From positions 1 to 13,020 of the forward strand of contig VBFW01000018.1 in assembly GCA_005880525.1 (NCBI GenBank): a stretch of DNA of 13,020 nt. The letters run 5' to 3'. The notes beneath the pieces are model-generated. The model made no database searches, was not told where the DNA came from, and saw only the letters and a list, made by a program, of their open reading frames with translations. Shown in pieces: positions 1 through 7,777 of the stretch. Numbering within the stretch: the stretch's first letter is position 1; every line of letters begins with the position of its first letter. The translations under genes were made by a program, and so were the position numbers. This DNA comes from Chloroflexota bacterium (GTDB taxonomy: Bacteria; Chloroflexota; Dormibacteria; Dormibacterales; Dormibacteraceae).

Positions 1-218
1 TTGGCGTCAACGGTGGTCAGCCCCTGGTAGATCACGCTGTCCACGTCCCGCGTGGTGTCGTCCTGCTCGAACAGCGGGTTGAGGGGGCCTGGGGAACCGA
101 CCAGCGCCTCCACCGCGGTGCCGCCCTTTGCGGGCTTGGGTAGCGTGGCGATGGGCTGGCAGGCCGCGACGGCAAGCACCGCAACAAGGCCGAGCGCTGC
201 GCCCGCAAGGCGGGTCAA
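1..218 (-). CDS. Extracytoplasmic solute-binding lipoprotein, N-terminal part (probable peptide/SBP_bac_5 family ABC transporter component)
   Basis: The frame is open on the minus strand from a TTG at 218-216 to the window edge, giving about 72 residues. The product begins with a short basic stretch (MTRLAG), then a hydrophobic segment and a lipobox ending AVAAC near residue 20. This is a typical lipoprotein signal peptide, so the mature protein should be lipid-anchored outside the membrane. The mature start contains EALVGSPGPLNPLFEQDD and then DSVIYQGLT, which resembles the opening of family 5 oligopeptide/dipeptide-binding proteins (DppA/OppA-like). An in-frame TGA lies upstream and no ATG or GTG fits, so TTG is the only usual start. 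It lies 10 nt after the secG stop, so the two are probably cotranscribed. The Shine-Dalgarno is weak (a GGAG about 19 nt upstream). The substrate cannot be told from this fragment. Confidence 0.72.
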   Translation of the reverse strand, partial: MTRLAGAALGLVAVLAVAACQPIATLPKPAKGGTAVEALVGSPGPLNPLFEQDDTTRDVDSVIYQGLTTVDA

Positions 219-228
219 GCGGAAGACT

Positions 229-480
229 CTACTTGAGCTCCGTCACCCAGATGTTGGCGACCGAGCAGATGAGGAAGGCGAAGACGACGACCCACGTGGT
301 CCAGTAGATCTGACGCTCGAGGCCGCGGCGCGTCCGATAACCGCCACCGAGGCCGTCGCCCCCGCCTCCGATCGTCCCGCCCAAACCCGTTGCCTTGGGA
401 GTCTGAACGAGCACCCCGGCCGTCAGCAGGAGCGCGAGCACCACTTCGATGATTACGAGAGCGTTTTTGACGTTGGTCAT
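229..480 (-). CDS. secG: Preprotein translocase subunit SecG
   Basis: This is the small membrane subunit that associates with SecYE and assists SecA-driven protein export. The 83-residue product has the family plan: a first transmembrane helix (about residues 8-26), a glycine-rich loop (GLGGTIGGGGDGLGGG, about 32-47) and a second helix (about 58-78). The length is usual for SecG (roughly 70-110). The ATG at 480-478 follows a GGGAG Shine-Dalgarno about 8 nt upstream. In many Gram-positive relatives secG directly follows gap-pgk-tpiA. Here it lies downstream of the same cluster but is separated from it by sodA, a permease and tetR, which look inserted. The next gene, a lipoprotein, depends on Sec export. 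Confidence 0.93.
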   Translation of the reverse strand: MTNVKNALVIIEVVLALLLTAGVLVQTPKATGLGGTIGGGGDGLGGGYRTRRGLERQIYWTTWVVVFAFLICSVANIWVTELK

Positions 481-511
481 CGGTGAACTCCCGGATTCTA
501 CCGACCGGCGG

Positions 512-1105
512 CTATCCCATCGCGACCGCGGGATCGGTCAGGTACCGCTGCACCACCGGCCCGACCCACCGCGCCACCTCGTCAGAGCGCGCCGACGCCA
601 GCGGCTCGACCTTGACGACGTAGCGAAGCATGGCGATGCCGATGAGCTGGCTGGCAGCCAGCGTCGCTCGAAGCTGGGGCCGGTCGAGCTGGATCGCGGC
701 GGCGATACGCCCAAGGACCTCTCGACTGACGAACTCGCGCAGGGTGGCTGCGGCGTGCTCGCTGCCCACGACCGATCGGATCAGAGCGAGCATGGGGCTG
801 CCCGCCGGCGAGTCCCACGTCTCGAGGAAAAACTTGACCAGGCGCTCCCCAAGGCCGTCGAGGCCGGGCGCAAGCAGCCTGGGAATGAACTCGGCTGGAT
901 CGGCAGGAAACTCGACGGCCGCCAGGAACACGCCTTCTTTGGAGCCGAAGTAGTGAGAGATCAAAGCGGGGTCGACACCCGCGACAGCCGCGATCTCGCG
1001 GATTGTCGCCCCTTCATAGCCGACCTCGCTGAAATGGGCGCGAGCGGCGCCGAGGATCTTGTCCCTCGTTCCACCCGAACCCGGGCGGCGTCCAGTTCTC
1101 GGCAC
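512..1105 (-). CDS. TetR/AcrR family transcriptional repressor
   Basis: A one-component repressor of 197 residues. The N-terminus (MPRTGRRPG, then TRDKILGAARAHF) leads into a canonical TetR helix-turn-helix at about residues 34-53 (TIREIAAVAGVDPALISHYF) followed by GSKEGVF. The C-terminal part is a helical ligand-binding and dimer domain of unknown ligand. The open frame runs far upstream, but everything before the GTG at 1105-1103 overlaps the permease gene and has no family resemblance. The GTG gives the standard TetR N-terminus. It starts 5 nt after the permease stop, so the two genes form one transcript. The palindrome over the promoter at 2113-2134 is the likely operator, implying autoregulation and control of the permease. 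Confidence 0.92.
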   Translation of the reverse strand: MPRTGRRPGSGGTRDKILGAARAHFSEVGYEGATIREIAAVAGVDPALISHYFGSKEGVFLAAVEFPADPAEFIPRLLAPGLDGLGERLVKFFLETWDSPAGSPMLALIRSVVGSEHAAATLREFVSREVLGRIAAAIQLDRPQLRATLAASQLIGIAMLRYVVKVEPLASARSDEVARWVGPVVQRYLTDPAVAMG

Positions 1106-1110
1106 CGCCG

Positions 1111-2097
1111 CTAGGCCGCCGGGGCGGCGGCTGACTCCGCAACCGGGCGGCGCACGAAGTCGCTGATGATCACCAGCAGCAGTCCGACAGCCAGCCACGC
1201 GGATATGACCAGCACTGGGAACGCGACACCTTCGCCACCGAAGTAGAGCGTTCCTCGAAGCGCGCTGTTCAGCTGGCCGGCGGGCATCCAGGGCGACATC
1301 CACCGGTAAACGTCGGGCAGGATCGTGCCTCCGGCCGGTCCGCCGGAGGAGATCAGGTCGAGAAGGATGATGACCAGCGCCGAGAGACCGAGTCCGGCAG
1401 GCCCGAGCAGACGCGTGAAGCCGGCGACGAAAGCGCCTGCCGCAAACGCTGTCAGCGCGACGAGCGCGCCCATAGGCACGAGGGCGGCCGCGTCGTAGCT
1501 GTTGGCAATCCAGGCCGCGGCGCCGACGCCGGCCGCTCCCGCCAGCACTGCCCACACCGCATTGACTCCCAGCCATGAGGCGGCGCGCGCGTTTGCAGCC
1601 CGCGCCAGCAGGACCGCCTGCACGACCAGCGTGGACACGAGAGTCGCTAGCACCAGGAAGAAAAGGATCAGGCCGTGCGCGTCGCCGGAGGCGAACGGAT
1701 GGACCACCTCCACGGGCACCTGCTGACCCTGGGCCGACAGCGCCGCCCCGAACACGGACTCGATCACCGTCGTGGACGTGTCACCCGCCGCGCCCGCCAC
1801 GACTATGTGCGAGCCGGTGGGCCCGACGATGACCACCCCATCGACGTCGCGCCGATCCAGCGCTGCGCGGGCCGCGCCTTCCGTGTCGTACGTCGTGAAC
1901 TTGAACACCGCCGGTGCCTTCTGCGCGAGGGCGTCGGTCATCGGCTGCACTGCCTGAGCCGGTCCGACGAGACCGACCGGGATGTCATGCGGCCGCGGGT
2001 CCCGTATCGCGGTGCCAATCAACCCGAGGAGCGCCAGCAATACGAGCAGACCCGCGGCGAGAGGGCCCACCACCCGTTCCATGGAATGCCTCGACAT
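1111..2097 (-). CDS. ABC-2/YhgE-Pip-like membrane permease
   Basis: The 328-residue membrane protein has one N-terminal helix (about 9-31), a roughly 110-residue extracytoplasmic domain, then about five helices (142-166, 176-198, 204-228, 234-254, 291-313) and a short Ala-rich tail. One helix, a large outside loop and a five-helix bundle is the plan of ABC-2 type permeases and the related YhgE/Pip proteins. No ATPase gene is adjacent, so it may act alone or borrow one. In-frame GTG codons exist at 2106 and 2100. The strong Shine-Dalgarno GGGAGG at 2111-2106 would overlap the first, but sits 8 nt ahead of the ATG at 2097, which I take as the start. Cotranscription with a TetR gene suggests inducible export of a toxic or hydrophobic compound; the substrate is unknown. 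Confidence 0.82.
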   Translation of the reverse strand: MSRHSMERVVGPLAAGLLVLLALLGLIGTAIRDPRPHDIPVGLVGPAQAVQPMTDALAQKAPAVFKFTTYDTEGAARAALDRRDVDGVVIVGPTGSHIVVAGAAGDTSTTVIESVFGAALSAQGQQVPVEVVHPFASGDAHGLILFFLVLATLVSTLVVQAVLLARAANARAASWLGVNAVWAVLAGAAGVGAAAWIANSYDAAALVPMGALVALTAFAAGAFVAGFTRLLGPAGLGLSALVIILLDLISSGGPAGGTILPDVYRWMSPWMPAGQLNSALRGTLYFGGEGVAFPVLVISAWLAVGLLLVIISDFVRRPVAESAAAPAA

Positions 2098-2112
2098 CAC
2101 ATCCACCTCCCA

Positions 2113-2134
2113 GAATTCATCGCGTGATGAATTC
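2113..2134. promoter_or_regulatory. Probable TetR operator (22-bp palindrome)
   Basis: Two perfect 9-bp arms, GAATTCATC and GATGAATTC, flank a 4-nt spacer GCGT. The site overlaps the -10 box and predicted start point of the permease-tetR promoter, the usual place for TetR-family repression. A further half-site (GATGAATT, 2142-2149) lies between the -35 and -10 boxes. Length and symmetry suit a TetR dimer; binding is inferred. Confidence 0.72.
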
Positions 2135-2159
2135 TACAGCGGATGAATTATTGCGTCAA
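2131..2159 (-). promoter_or_regulatory. Sigma-70-type promoter of the permease-tetR operon
   Basis: On the minus strand a -35 box TTGACG (2159-2154) and a -10 box TAGAAT (2136-2131) are separated by exactly 17 nt, both close to consensus. The predicted start of transcription is near 2124, giving a leader of about 27 nt before the ATG at 2097. The adjacent palindrome overlaps the -10 box and the start point. Confidence 0.75.
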
Positions 2160-2181
2160 GGGATCCGGGAGCTCAGGACGG

Positions 2182-2784
2182 CTACTTGTAGCGCTCGGCG
2201 ACGGCCTTCCAGTTGATGGTGTTGAACCAGGCCGCGACGTAGTCGGGGCGCTTGTTCTGGTACTTGAGGTAGTAGGCGTGCTCCCACACGTCAACGCCGA
2301 GGATCGGGGTCATGCCATCCATGTACGGGCTGTCCTGGTTGGGGTAGCCCTTGATCGAGAGCTTGCCGCTCGAGTCGGCGATGAGCCAACCCCAGCCGCT
2401 CCCGAACTGACCGACCGCGGCCTTGGTGAGCTGTTCCTTGAACGCGTCGTACGAACCGAAAGTGCTGTTGATCGCGTCGCCGATTCGGCCTGACGGTGCG
2501 GCTACGCCACCCGGTCCCATGACCGTCCAGAAGATCGAGTGGTTCGAGTGCCCGCCGGCGTTGTTGCGCAGCACGTTGCGCACGTCCTCGGGCACCGAGC
2601 TGATTCCGCGGAGAAGGTCCTCGACCGACTTCTTGGCCAGCTCAGGATGCTTCTCCAGCGCGCCGTTGGCGTTGTTGATGTACGCCTGGTGGTGCTTGTC
2701 GTGATGGATCTCCATTGTCTTGGCGTCGATGTGCGGCTCGAGCGCATCGAAGCCATAGGAAAGCGGCGGAAGCTCATAAGCCAT
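2182..2784 (-). CDS. sodA: Superoxide dismutase, manganese type
   Basis: A cytoplasmic enzyme that converts superoxide to hydrogen peroxide and oxygen. The 200-residue product is full length for the Fe/Mn family. The metal ligands are His27, His82 (in GHSNHSIFW), Asp165 and His169 (in DVWEHAYY). The active-site glutamine is in NQDSP (Gln150), and a glycine sits just before HSNHS where iron enzymes carry glutamine. Both are manganese-type features. The ATG at 2784 follows AAAGGGGGG (2802-2794) at 9 nt. The gene stands alone between the gpmA hairpins and the permease promoter, so it probably has its own promoter, which I could not place. A 24-bp inverted repeat just upstream may regulate it. 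The metal assignment rests on these residues only. Confidence 0.96.
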   Translation of the reverse strand: MAYELPPLSYGFDALEPHIDAKTMEIHHDKHHQAYINNANGALEKHPELAKKSVEDLLRGISSVPEDVRNVLRNNAGGHSNHSIFWTVMGPGGVAAPSGRIGDAINSTFGSYDAFKEQLTKAAVGQFGSGWGWLIADSSGKLSIKGYPNQDSPYMDGMTPILGVDVWEHAYYLKYQNKRPDYVAAWFNTINWKAVAERYK

Positions 2785-2808
2785 GTCGGGCGTCCCCCCT
2801 TTGTGTGA

Positions 2809-2832
2809 ACTGGTTTTTAGATCAAAACCAGT
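2809..2832. promoter_or_regulatory. Inverted repeat upstream of sodA, possible operator or leader hairpin
   Basis: Perfect 9-bp arms ACTGGTTTT and AAAACCAGT flank a 6-nt centre (TAGATC). The repeat lies 25-48 nt ahead of the sodA ATG, just upstream of its Shine-Dalgarno, and is AT-rich in a GC-rich region. It could bind a dimeric regulator or fold in the leader RNA. I do not recognise it as a known MntR, Fur or PerR site. Confidence 0.5.
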
Positions 2833-2858
2833 CTAAGAAGATCCCCAGCGTGGCGTGG

Positions 2859-2881
2859 GCGGCCGGGGTCCCCCCGGCCGC
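2859..2881. repeat. GC-rich hairpin in the gpmA-sodA intergenic region
   Basis: Arms GCGGCCGGGG and CCCCGGCCGC (10 bp, perfect) flank a TCC loop. There is no adjoining T-run on either strand, so it is not a classical terminator; it may pause polymerase or mark the end of transcription. The gene-free stretch 2785-3000 also contains an imperfect hairpin at 2920-2950 (CCTTTC-A-GTAAG pairing with CTTAC-AC-GAAAGG). No coding sequence is apparent there. Confidence 0.45.
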
Positions 2882-2957
2882 GACTTTGTCTCCCACGACT
2901 CCAAGCGTGATCGGGTGCACCTTTCAGTAAGTCCTTCCTTACACGAAAGGGTGAGCA

Positions 2958-3004
2958 GGAGCGCGAAGCGCTCCGATGAGAGGGAACGCCGCGTTCCCTC
3001 TCAT
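2958..3004 (-). terminator. Tandem hairpins at the end of the whiA-gap-pgk-tpiA-gpmA operon
   Basis: On the minus strand the end of gpmA, including its TGA, lies inside a perfect 13-bp stem with a 3-nt loop (arms 2976-2988 and 2992-3004). It is followed by a second hairpin with 7-bp arms, GGAGCGC and GCGCTCC (2958-2974). No U-tract follows, so this is a strong structure rather than a textbook rho-independent terminator. It may end transcription or protect the 3' end of the glycolytic mRNA. Confidence 0.5.
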
Positions 3005-3771
3005 AGCTTCGCCTGGGATTTCACCTCGGCCGCGCGCCGCTCGATCTCCGCGGGATCGCCCAGGTAGCGCCATGAGCCGACGCTGAAATCAGCGCGCAGG
3101 TTGTAGACGCGGGGAACGCCGGTGGGGATGTCCAGGTCCACGATCTCTTGCTCGCTGAGCCCGTCGAGGTGTTTCACCAGCGCGCGCAGGCTGTTGCCAT
3201 GCGCCGAGATCAGCACGCACCTGTGCGTGAGCAGGTCCGGGACGATCGAGTCGTACCAGTAAGGCAGCATCCTCGCGACTACGTCCCTCAGGCACTCCGA
3301 GCTGGGCAGCAGCTCCGGTGGCATCGCCGCGTAGCGCGCATCGCGCGCAGGATGCATTTCGGCGCCCGGCTCCAGCGCCGGTGGCCGCACGTCATAGCTG
3401 CGCCGCCAAAGCTTCACCTGGTCGGCGCCGTAGCGCTCAGAGGTCTCCTTCTTGTTGAGTCCCTGGAGCGCGCCGTAATGGCGCTCGTTGAGGCGCCAGC
3501 TCCGGCGCACGGGGATCCAGGTGCGCCCCATCTCACCCAACGCGATGTCCGCAGTCTGGATGGCGCGGATCAGCACCGAGGTGTGGACGATGTCCGGCTG
3601 CAGGCCGGCGCGCGTCAGCTGGCGGCCCGCCTCGCGCGCCTCTTCGACACCGCGCTCGCTCAGCGGCACGTCGTGCCAGCCGGTGAAGAGGTTCTCGAGG
3701 TTCCAGGTGCTCTGCCCGTGGCGGAGCAGGACCAGCGTTGCGGGGTCCGAAAGCCTACCGGTTGTGGCCAT
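3001..3771 (-). CDS. gpmA: 2,3-bisphosphoglycerate-dependent phosphoglycerate mutase
   Basis: Interconverts 3- and 2-phosphoglycerate in lower glycolysis, using a phospho-histidine intermediate. The 256-residue product carries LVLLRHGQSTWN with the phosphorylated His18, then Arg69, Glu96 (in NERHYGALQG) and His191 (in SAHGNSLRALVKHL). These correspond to E. coli His11, Arg62, Glu89 and His184 with a constant offset of seven. The frame is open further upstream, but that part lies in tpiA. The ATG at 3771 gives the normal N-terminus, overlaps the tpiA end by 17 nt and has a GAGG just before it, indicating translational coupling. It is the last gene of the whiA-gap-pgk-tpiA-gpmA operon. Confidence 0.97.
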   Translation of the reverse strand: MATTGRLSDPATLVLLRHGQSTWNLENLFTGWHDVPLSERGVEEAREAGRQLTRAGLQPDIVHTSVLIRAIQTADIALGEMGRTWIPVRRSWRLNERHYGALQGLNKKETSERYGADQVKLWRRSYDVRPPALEPGAEMHPARDARYAAMPPELLPSSECLRDVVARMLPYWYDSIVPDLLTHRCVLISAHGNSLRALVKHLDGLSEQEIVDLDIPTGVPRVYNLRADFSVGSWRYLGDPAEIERRAAEVKSQAKL

Positions 3772-4552
3772 AGACCTCGTTGGTGACCCTGACGATCTGC
3801 GCGAACTCATCGGCCTTGAGGCTCGCGCCACCGACCAGGCAGCCGTCGCATAGAGGCAGCTCCACGTAAGACTCAACGTTCGCCGCCGTCACGCTGCCGC
3901 CGTAGAGGACGCGCACCTTGCGCGCCGCGCCTGCGCCGATCAGCTCGCCCACGACGCGGCGGATCAGCCGCATCGTCTTGTACGCGTGCTCGGGGTCGGC
4001 ATTCTTGCCGCTGCCGATCGCCCACACGGGCTCGTACGCAACCACGAGTCGCGATGAATCATCGGCTGAGCAGTTGGCCAGGCTCGCCTTGACCTGGCCG
4101 GTCACGATCTCATCGCTCTTGCCCGCGTCGTAGTGGTCCTCCAGCTCGCCGACGCAGACGATCACGCTGAGCCCGGCGCTGAGTGCGGCCGCGGCCTTGC
4201 GCGCGACCATGTCATCCGTCTCGCCCAGGATGACTCGGCGCTCGGAATGCCCGACGATCACCCACTGGCACCAGCCGCGCAACATCGCAGGCGAGACCTC
4301 GCCGGTGTAGGCGCCGGACACCTCCCAGAAGCAGTCCTGCGCGCCCAGCTTCACGCCCGATCCCTCGAGGACCTCGGCCACTCCGAGCAGCCATGGAAAC
4401 GGCGGGAACAGCGCGACCTCGACGTTGTCGACCGCCTCGCCGGCGATGCCGACCACGCCCTTCACCAGGTCGACCGCCTCGCCGCCATCGACGGGATTCA
4501 TCTTCCAGTTGGCAGCAAGAAGCGCCTTCACATTGGGCGACGCTGCGGGCAA
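3755..4552 (-). CDS. tpiA: Triosephosphate isomerase
   Basis: Interconverts dihydroxyacetone phosphate and glyceraldehyde 3-phosphate. The 265-residue TIM barrel shows AANWKMN with substrate Lys17, VIVGHSERR with electrophile His102, and AYEPVWAIGSG with catalytic base Glu174. The phosphate-binding YGGSV and GGASL motifs are near the C-terminus. Two starts are possible. A TTG at 4552, directly after the pgk TAG stop, has a strong AAGGAGG Shine-Dalgarno inside the pgk end at 5 nt spacing. A GTG at 4531 would give the more usual N-terminus MKALLAANWKMN but has no Shine-Dalgarno. I favour TTG. Zero spacing to pgk and a 17-nt overlap with gpmA show tight coupling. Confidence 0.96.
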   Translation of the reverse strand: MPAASPNVKALLAANWKMNPVDGGEAVDLVKGVVGIAGEAVDNVEVALFPPFPWLLGVAEVLEGSGVKLGAQDCFWEVSGAYTGEVSPAMLRGWCQWVIVGHSERRVILGETDDMVARKAAAALSAGLSVIVCVGELEDHYDAGKSDEIVTGQVKASLANCSADDSSRLVVAYEPVWAIGSGKNADPEHAYKTMRLIRRVVGELIGAGAARKVRVLYGGSVTAANVESYVELPLCDGCLVGGASLKADEFAQIVRVTNEVYGHNR

Positions 4553-5715
4553 CTACGCCTCCTTCAGAACGGCGACGCCCGGCAGCTCCTTGCCCTCGAG
4601 GTACTCGAGGGTTGCTCCGCCTCCGGTCGAAACGAACGAAAACCGACCGGCCAGACCCAGTGCGTCGACAGCGGCCGCCGTGTCGCCACCGCCGACGAGA
4701 GTGTATGCGCCCGACCCGGCGATAGCCTCGCCTACAGCCTTTGTACCCGCGCTGAATTCCGGCACCTCGGTGATCCCCAGCGGTCCGTTCCAGACGATGG
4801 TGCCCGCGCCCTGCAGGTGCTGGGCAAACAGATTGACGCTCTGCGGGCCGATGTCCACAGCAATCCAGCCGGCCTCCACATTCGTGGCCGGAAATACCCG
4901 CAGCGGCTGGCCGGACATCGTCTGCTGCGTCGCCACCAGATCAACGGGCAGCACGAGCCGCTGGCCCATCGTCTTCCAGATCTGGTTGGCCGCCTCGATC
5001 GCCGTGTCGTCGATCAGGCTGTTGCCCGTGTTGTGGCCCTGCGCCTTGAGGAAGGTGTTAGCCATCGCTCCGCCGATGATCAGCGCGTCCACCCTGGTGG
5101 CGAGGTTGTTCAGCAGGCCGATCTTGGTGGAGACCTTGGCGCCGCCGATGACCGCGATCAGCGGTTTCTTCGGGTAATCCAGCGCTGCGTGCAGCGCGTT
5201 CAGCTCCGCCTCCATCAGCCGGCCCGCGTATGCCGGCAGGTACTGCGCTACGCCGACAACCGACGCGTGGACGCGGTGCGATGAGGCGAATGCGTCAAGG
5301 CAGAAGATCTCGCCAAGCGACGCAAGCTGCTGCGCGAAGGCTGGGTCGTTGGCCTCGTCCTCTGGATGGAAGCGCACGTTCTCGAGCAGCAGCACCGATC
5401 CGGGCTGCAGCCTCGACACCCCCGACTGAGCCTGCGGACCGACGCAGTCGTAGGCGAACTTCACCTCTGTCCATAGCGCGCGACCCAGCTCCTGCGCGAC
5501 CGGCCGAAGGGAAAGCGATTGGTCGACGCCCTTCGGGCGACCGAGGTGCGACATGACGATGACGTAGGCGCCACGCGCCTGAAGATCCTTCAGCGTCGGC
5601 ACCGCCGCCTTGATGCGTGTCGCGTCAGCGACCTGGCCGTCCTTCAGCGGTACGTTCAAGTCCTCGCGGACGAGCACTCGCTTGCCGGCGACGTCAACGG
5701 ACGAGATCGATGCTT

Positions 5716-5719
<4 letters not shown>
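4553..5719 (-). CDS. pgk: Phosphoglycerate kinase
   Basis: Transfers phosphate from 1,3-bisphosphoglycerate to ADP, making ATP. The product has VLVREDLNVPL (substrate Asp20 and Asn22), DATRIKA (Arg35), SHLGRPKG, LLLENVRFHPEDEAND, GGAKVSTKIGLLNNL, IVWNGPLGITEVPEF and nucleotide-binding GGGDTAAA. The start is unusual. The only ATG/GTG/TTG ahead of the conserved N-terminus is a GTG at 5773, which overlaps gap by 58 nt and adds 18 residues that merely read the GAPDH C-terminus in another frame. A CTG at 5719 overlaps the gap TGA as CTGA and yields a normal 388-residue protein beginning MKASISSVDVAGKRV. I prefer CTG, at moderate confidence; the gene itself is certain. Confidence 0.94.
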
Positions 5720-6726
<1,007 letters not shown>

Positions 6727-6785
6727 GCCTTACGGACCGCTCCCTTGAATCAGCAGTGCAAGGACCTCACCGGCGGTGAAGCCGG

Positions 6786-6799
6786 GCCTAATGTTAGGC
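6786..6799. repeat. Short inverted repeat over the whiA stop codon
   Basis: Perfect 6-bp arms GCCTAA and TTAGGC flank a 2-nt centre and include the whiA TAA. A second small palindrome, TCACC-GGC-GGTGA, lies within the 67-nt whiA-gap spacer (near 6767-6779). Either could shape the mRNA between the regulator and the glycolytic genes; neither has a T-run. Confidence 0.35.
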
Positions 6800-7705
6800 G
6801 GACCTGCGTGCGTGATCCGGGGGCGGGACACCCGCACTCATCTGCTGGAGCCTCCGCAGACGGTGGTTGACCGCCGACTTCGACAGCTCCATGCGGTCAG
6901 CAAGCTCGCCGAGGTTCAGCTCTGGGTGAGCGGCGCGCCATCTGGCCATCTCGCGCAGCGCCGTCGGCAGCGACTCGAGTCTCCCGGCGGTTTCCAGCTT
7001 CTCGATCGCCGCCATCTGACGGAGTCCGGAGCCGATCGCCTTGCCGATGTTCGCCGTCTCGAAGTTGAGGCGGCGGTTCACCTGGCCGCTGACTGAGCGG
7101 ACGACCCGCACGTTCTCGAACTCCATGACCGCGCGGCTCGCTCCCATCAGGGACAGAAGCCGCACGATGCCGTCGCCCTCCTTGACGTACACGACATGCT
7201 GGCCGCCGCGCTCCATGACGCCCGCCTGCACGTCCGCCTCCGCGGCCAGGCCCCTGATTGCCGCGGCCCAGGACTCCGTCGGTGCGACGAACTCGAGGTG
7301 ATAGCGCGCGCTCGGCGCGTTCACCGATCCGCAGCCGAGAAACAGCCCACGCAGCAGCGCCTTGCGATCGCATGCGGCGTCAGGCACGGCGCGAACAGCG
7401 GGCTGCCTGAACGCGGTCCGCAGGCCCGGCGGAAGGGTCAGCTCGATGAAGAAGGTCATGCGCTTCTTCGTCTTCACCGCCTGGTACTTGGCTTCCATGT
7501 TGCCGACCGCGCGGCCGAGCCTCACGGTCTTGCGCGCCACTGCGTTGCGGAGCAACGAGAAGTACGCGGCCTGGCCGTCGCCACCTCTGTTCAGCAAGCG
7601 ACCGCGCGAGCCGAAATAGATGCCGAGCAGCTCGCTCAGCTGACAGCAAGGCCGGGCCGGCAGAAGTCCGGCCATCTCGTTCTTGACGTCCGCCGAGAAC
7701 GAAAT
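6794..7705 (-). CDS. whiA: WhiA-family DNA-binding regulator
   Basis: WhiA proteins combine an N-terminal LAGLIDADG-homing-endonuclease-like fold with a C-terminal DNA-binding domain; they act in sporulation in Streptomyces and in cell division or chromosome segregation in Bacillus. Here the N-terminal part starts ISFSADVKNEMAGLLP with PCCQLSELLG, and the C-terminal helix-turn-helix reads LGELADRMELSKSAVNHRLRRL, the family signature. The first conserved codon is ATT at 7705-7703. It sits 7 nt after GGAGG in GGAGGTGAT (7717-7709), an almost perfect match to the 16S anti-Shine-Dalgarno. The only standard in-frame start upstream is a TTG at 7777, which adds 24 residues without family resemblance and coincides with the promoter. 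I therefore call an ATT start (303 residues). The gene heads the glycolytic operon. Confidence 0.92.
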   Translation of the reverse strand: MSFSADVKNEMAGLLPARPCCQLSELLGIYFGSRGRLLNRGGDGQAAYFSLLRNAVARKTVRLGRAVGNMEAKYQAVKTKKRMTFFIELTLPPGLRTAFRQPAVRAVPDAACDRKALLRGLFLGCGSVNAPSARYHLEFVAPTESWAAAIRGLAAEADVQAGVMERGGQHVVYVKEGDGIVRLLSLMGASRAVMEFENVRVVRSVSGQVNRRLNFETANIGKAIGSGLRQMAAIEKLETAGRLESLPTALREMARWRAAHPELNLGELADRMELSKSAVNHRLRRLQQMSAGVPPPDHARRSA

Positions 7706-7708
7706 GGG

Positions 7709-7717
7709 ATCACCTCC
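7709..7717 (-). promoter_or_regulatory. Ribosome binding site that sets the whiA ATT start
   Basis: The minus strand reads GGAGGTGAT immediately before CCC-ATT. This extended Shine-Dalgarno is 7 nt (GGAGG to ATT) ahead of the first codon of the conserved WhiA N-terminus, and no ATG, GTG or TTG in frame is at a usable distance. Confidence 0.7.
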
Positions 7718-7748
7718 AGTTTCCGGCGATCCTCTCCCCCTCCTCCAG

Positions 7749-7777
7749 TCTATACATATGCTTTGGTCACCAGGCAA
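7749..7777 (-). promoter_or_regulatory. Promoter of the whiA-glycolysis operon
   Basis: On the minus strand TTGCCT (7777-7772) and TATAGA (7754-7749) are spaced by 17 nt, a good housekeeping-type promoter. Transcription should start near 7742, giving a leader of about 37 nt to the ATT of whiA. The -35 box overlaps the first bases of the divergent E1 beta gene. Confidence 0.65.

Noticed and set aside
1106..1576. Long N-terminal extension of the TetR frame.
   Set aside because: It lies wholly inside the permease gene in another frame, is Arg-rich and low in family signal; the GTG at 1105 gives a standard TetR start.
3772..3876. Extended gpmA N-terminus starting at 3876.
   Set aside because: It overlaps tpiA and is Ser/Arg-rich shadow sequence; the ATG at 3771 gives the family-standard start.
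4133..5284. 383-codon plus-strand open frame opposite tpiA and pgk.
   Set aside because: It is antisense to well-conserved genes and rich in Arg, His and Asp as expected from GC-rich shadow frames; no recognisable motif.
7728..7776. Plus-strand promoter for the E1 beta gene around TATACATATGCT.
   Set aside because: A -10-like sequence exists but no -35 box at a suitable distance, so I did not list it as a promoter.
7706..7777. TTG start for WhiA at 7777.
   Set aside because: The 24 extra residues have no WhiA resemblance, and the TTG coincides with the predicted -35 box; the ATT at 7705 has a near-perfect Shine-Dalgarno.
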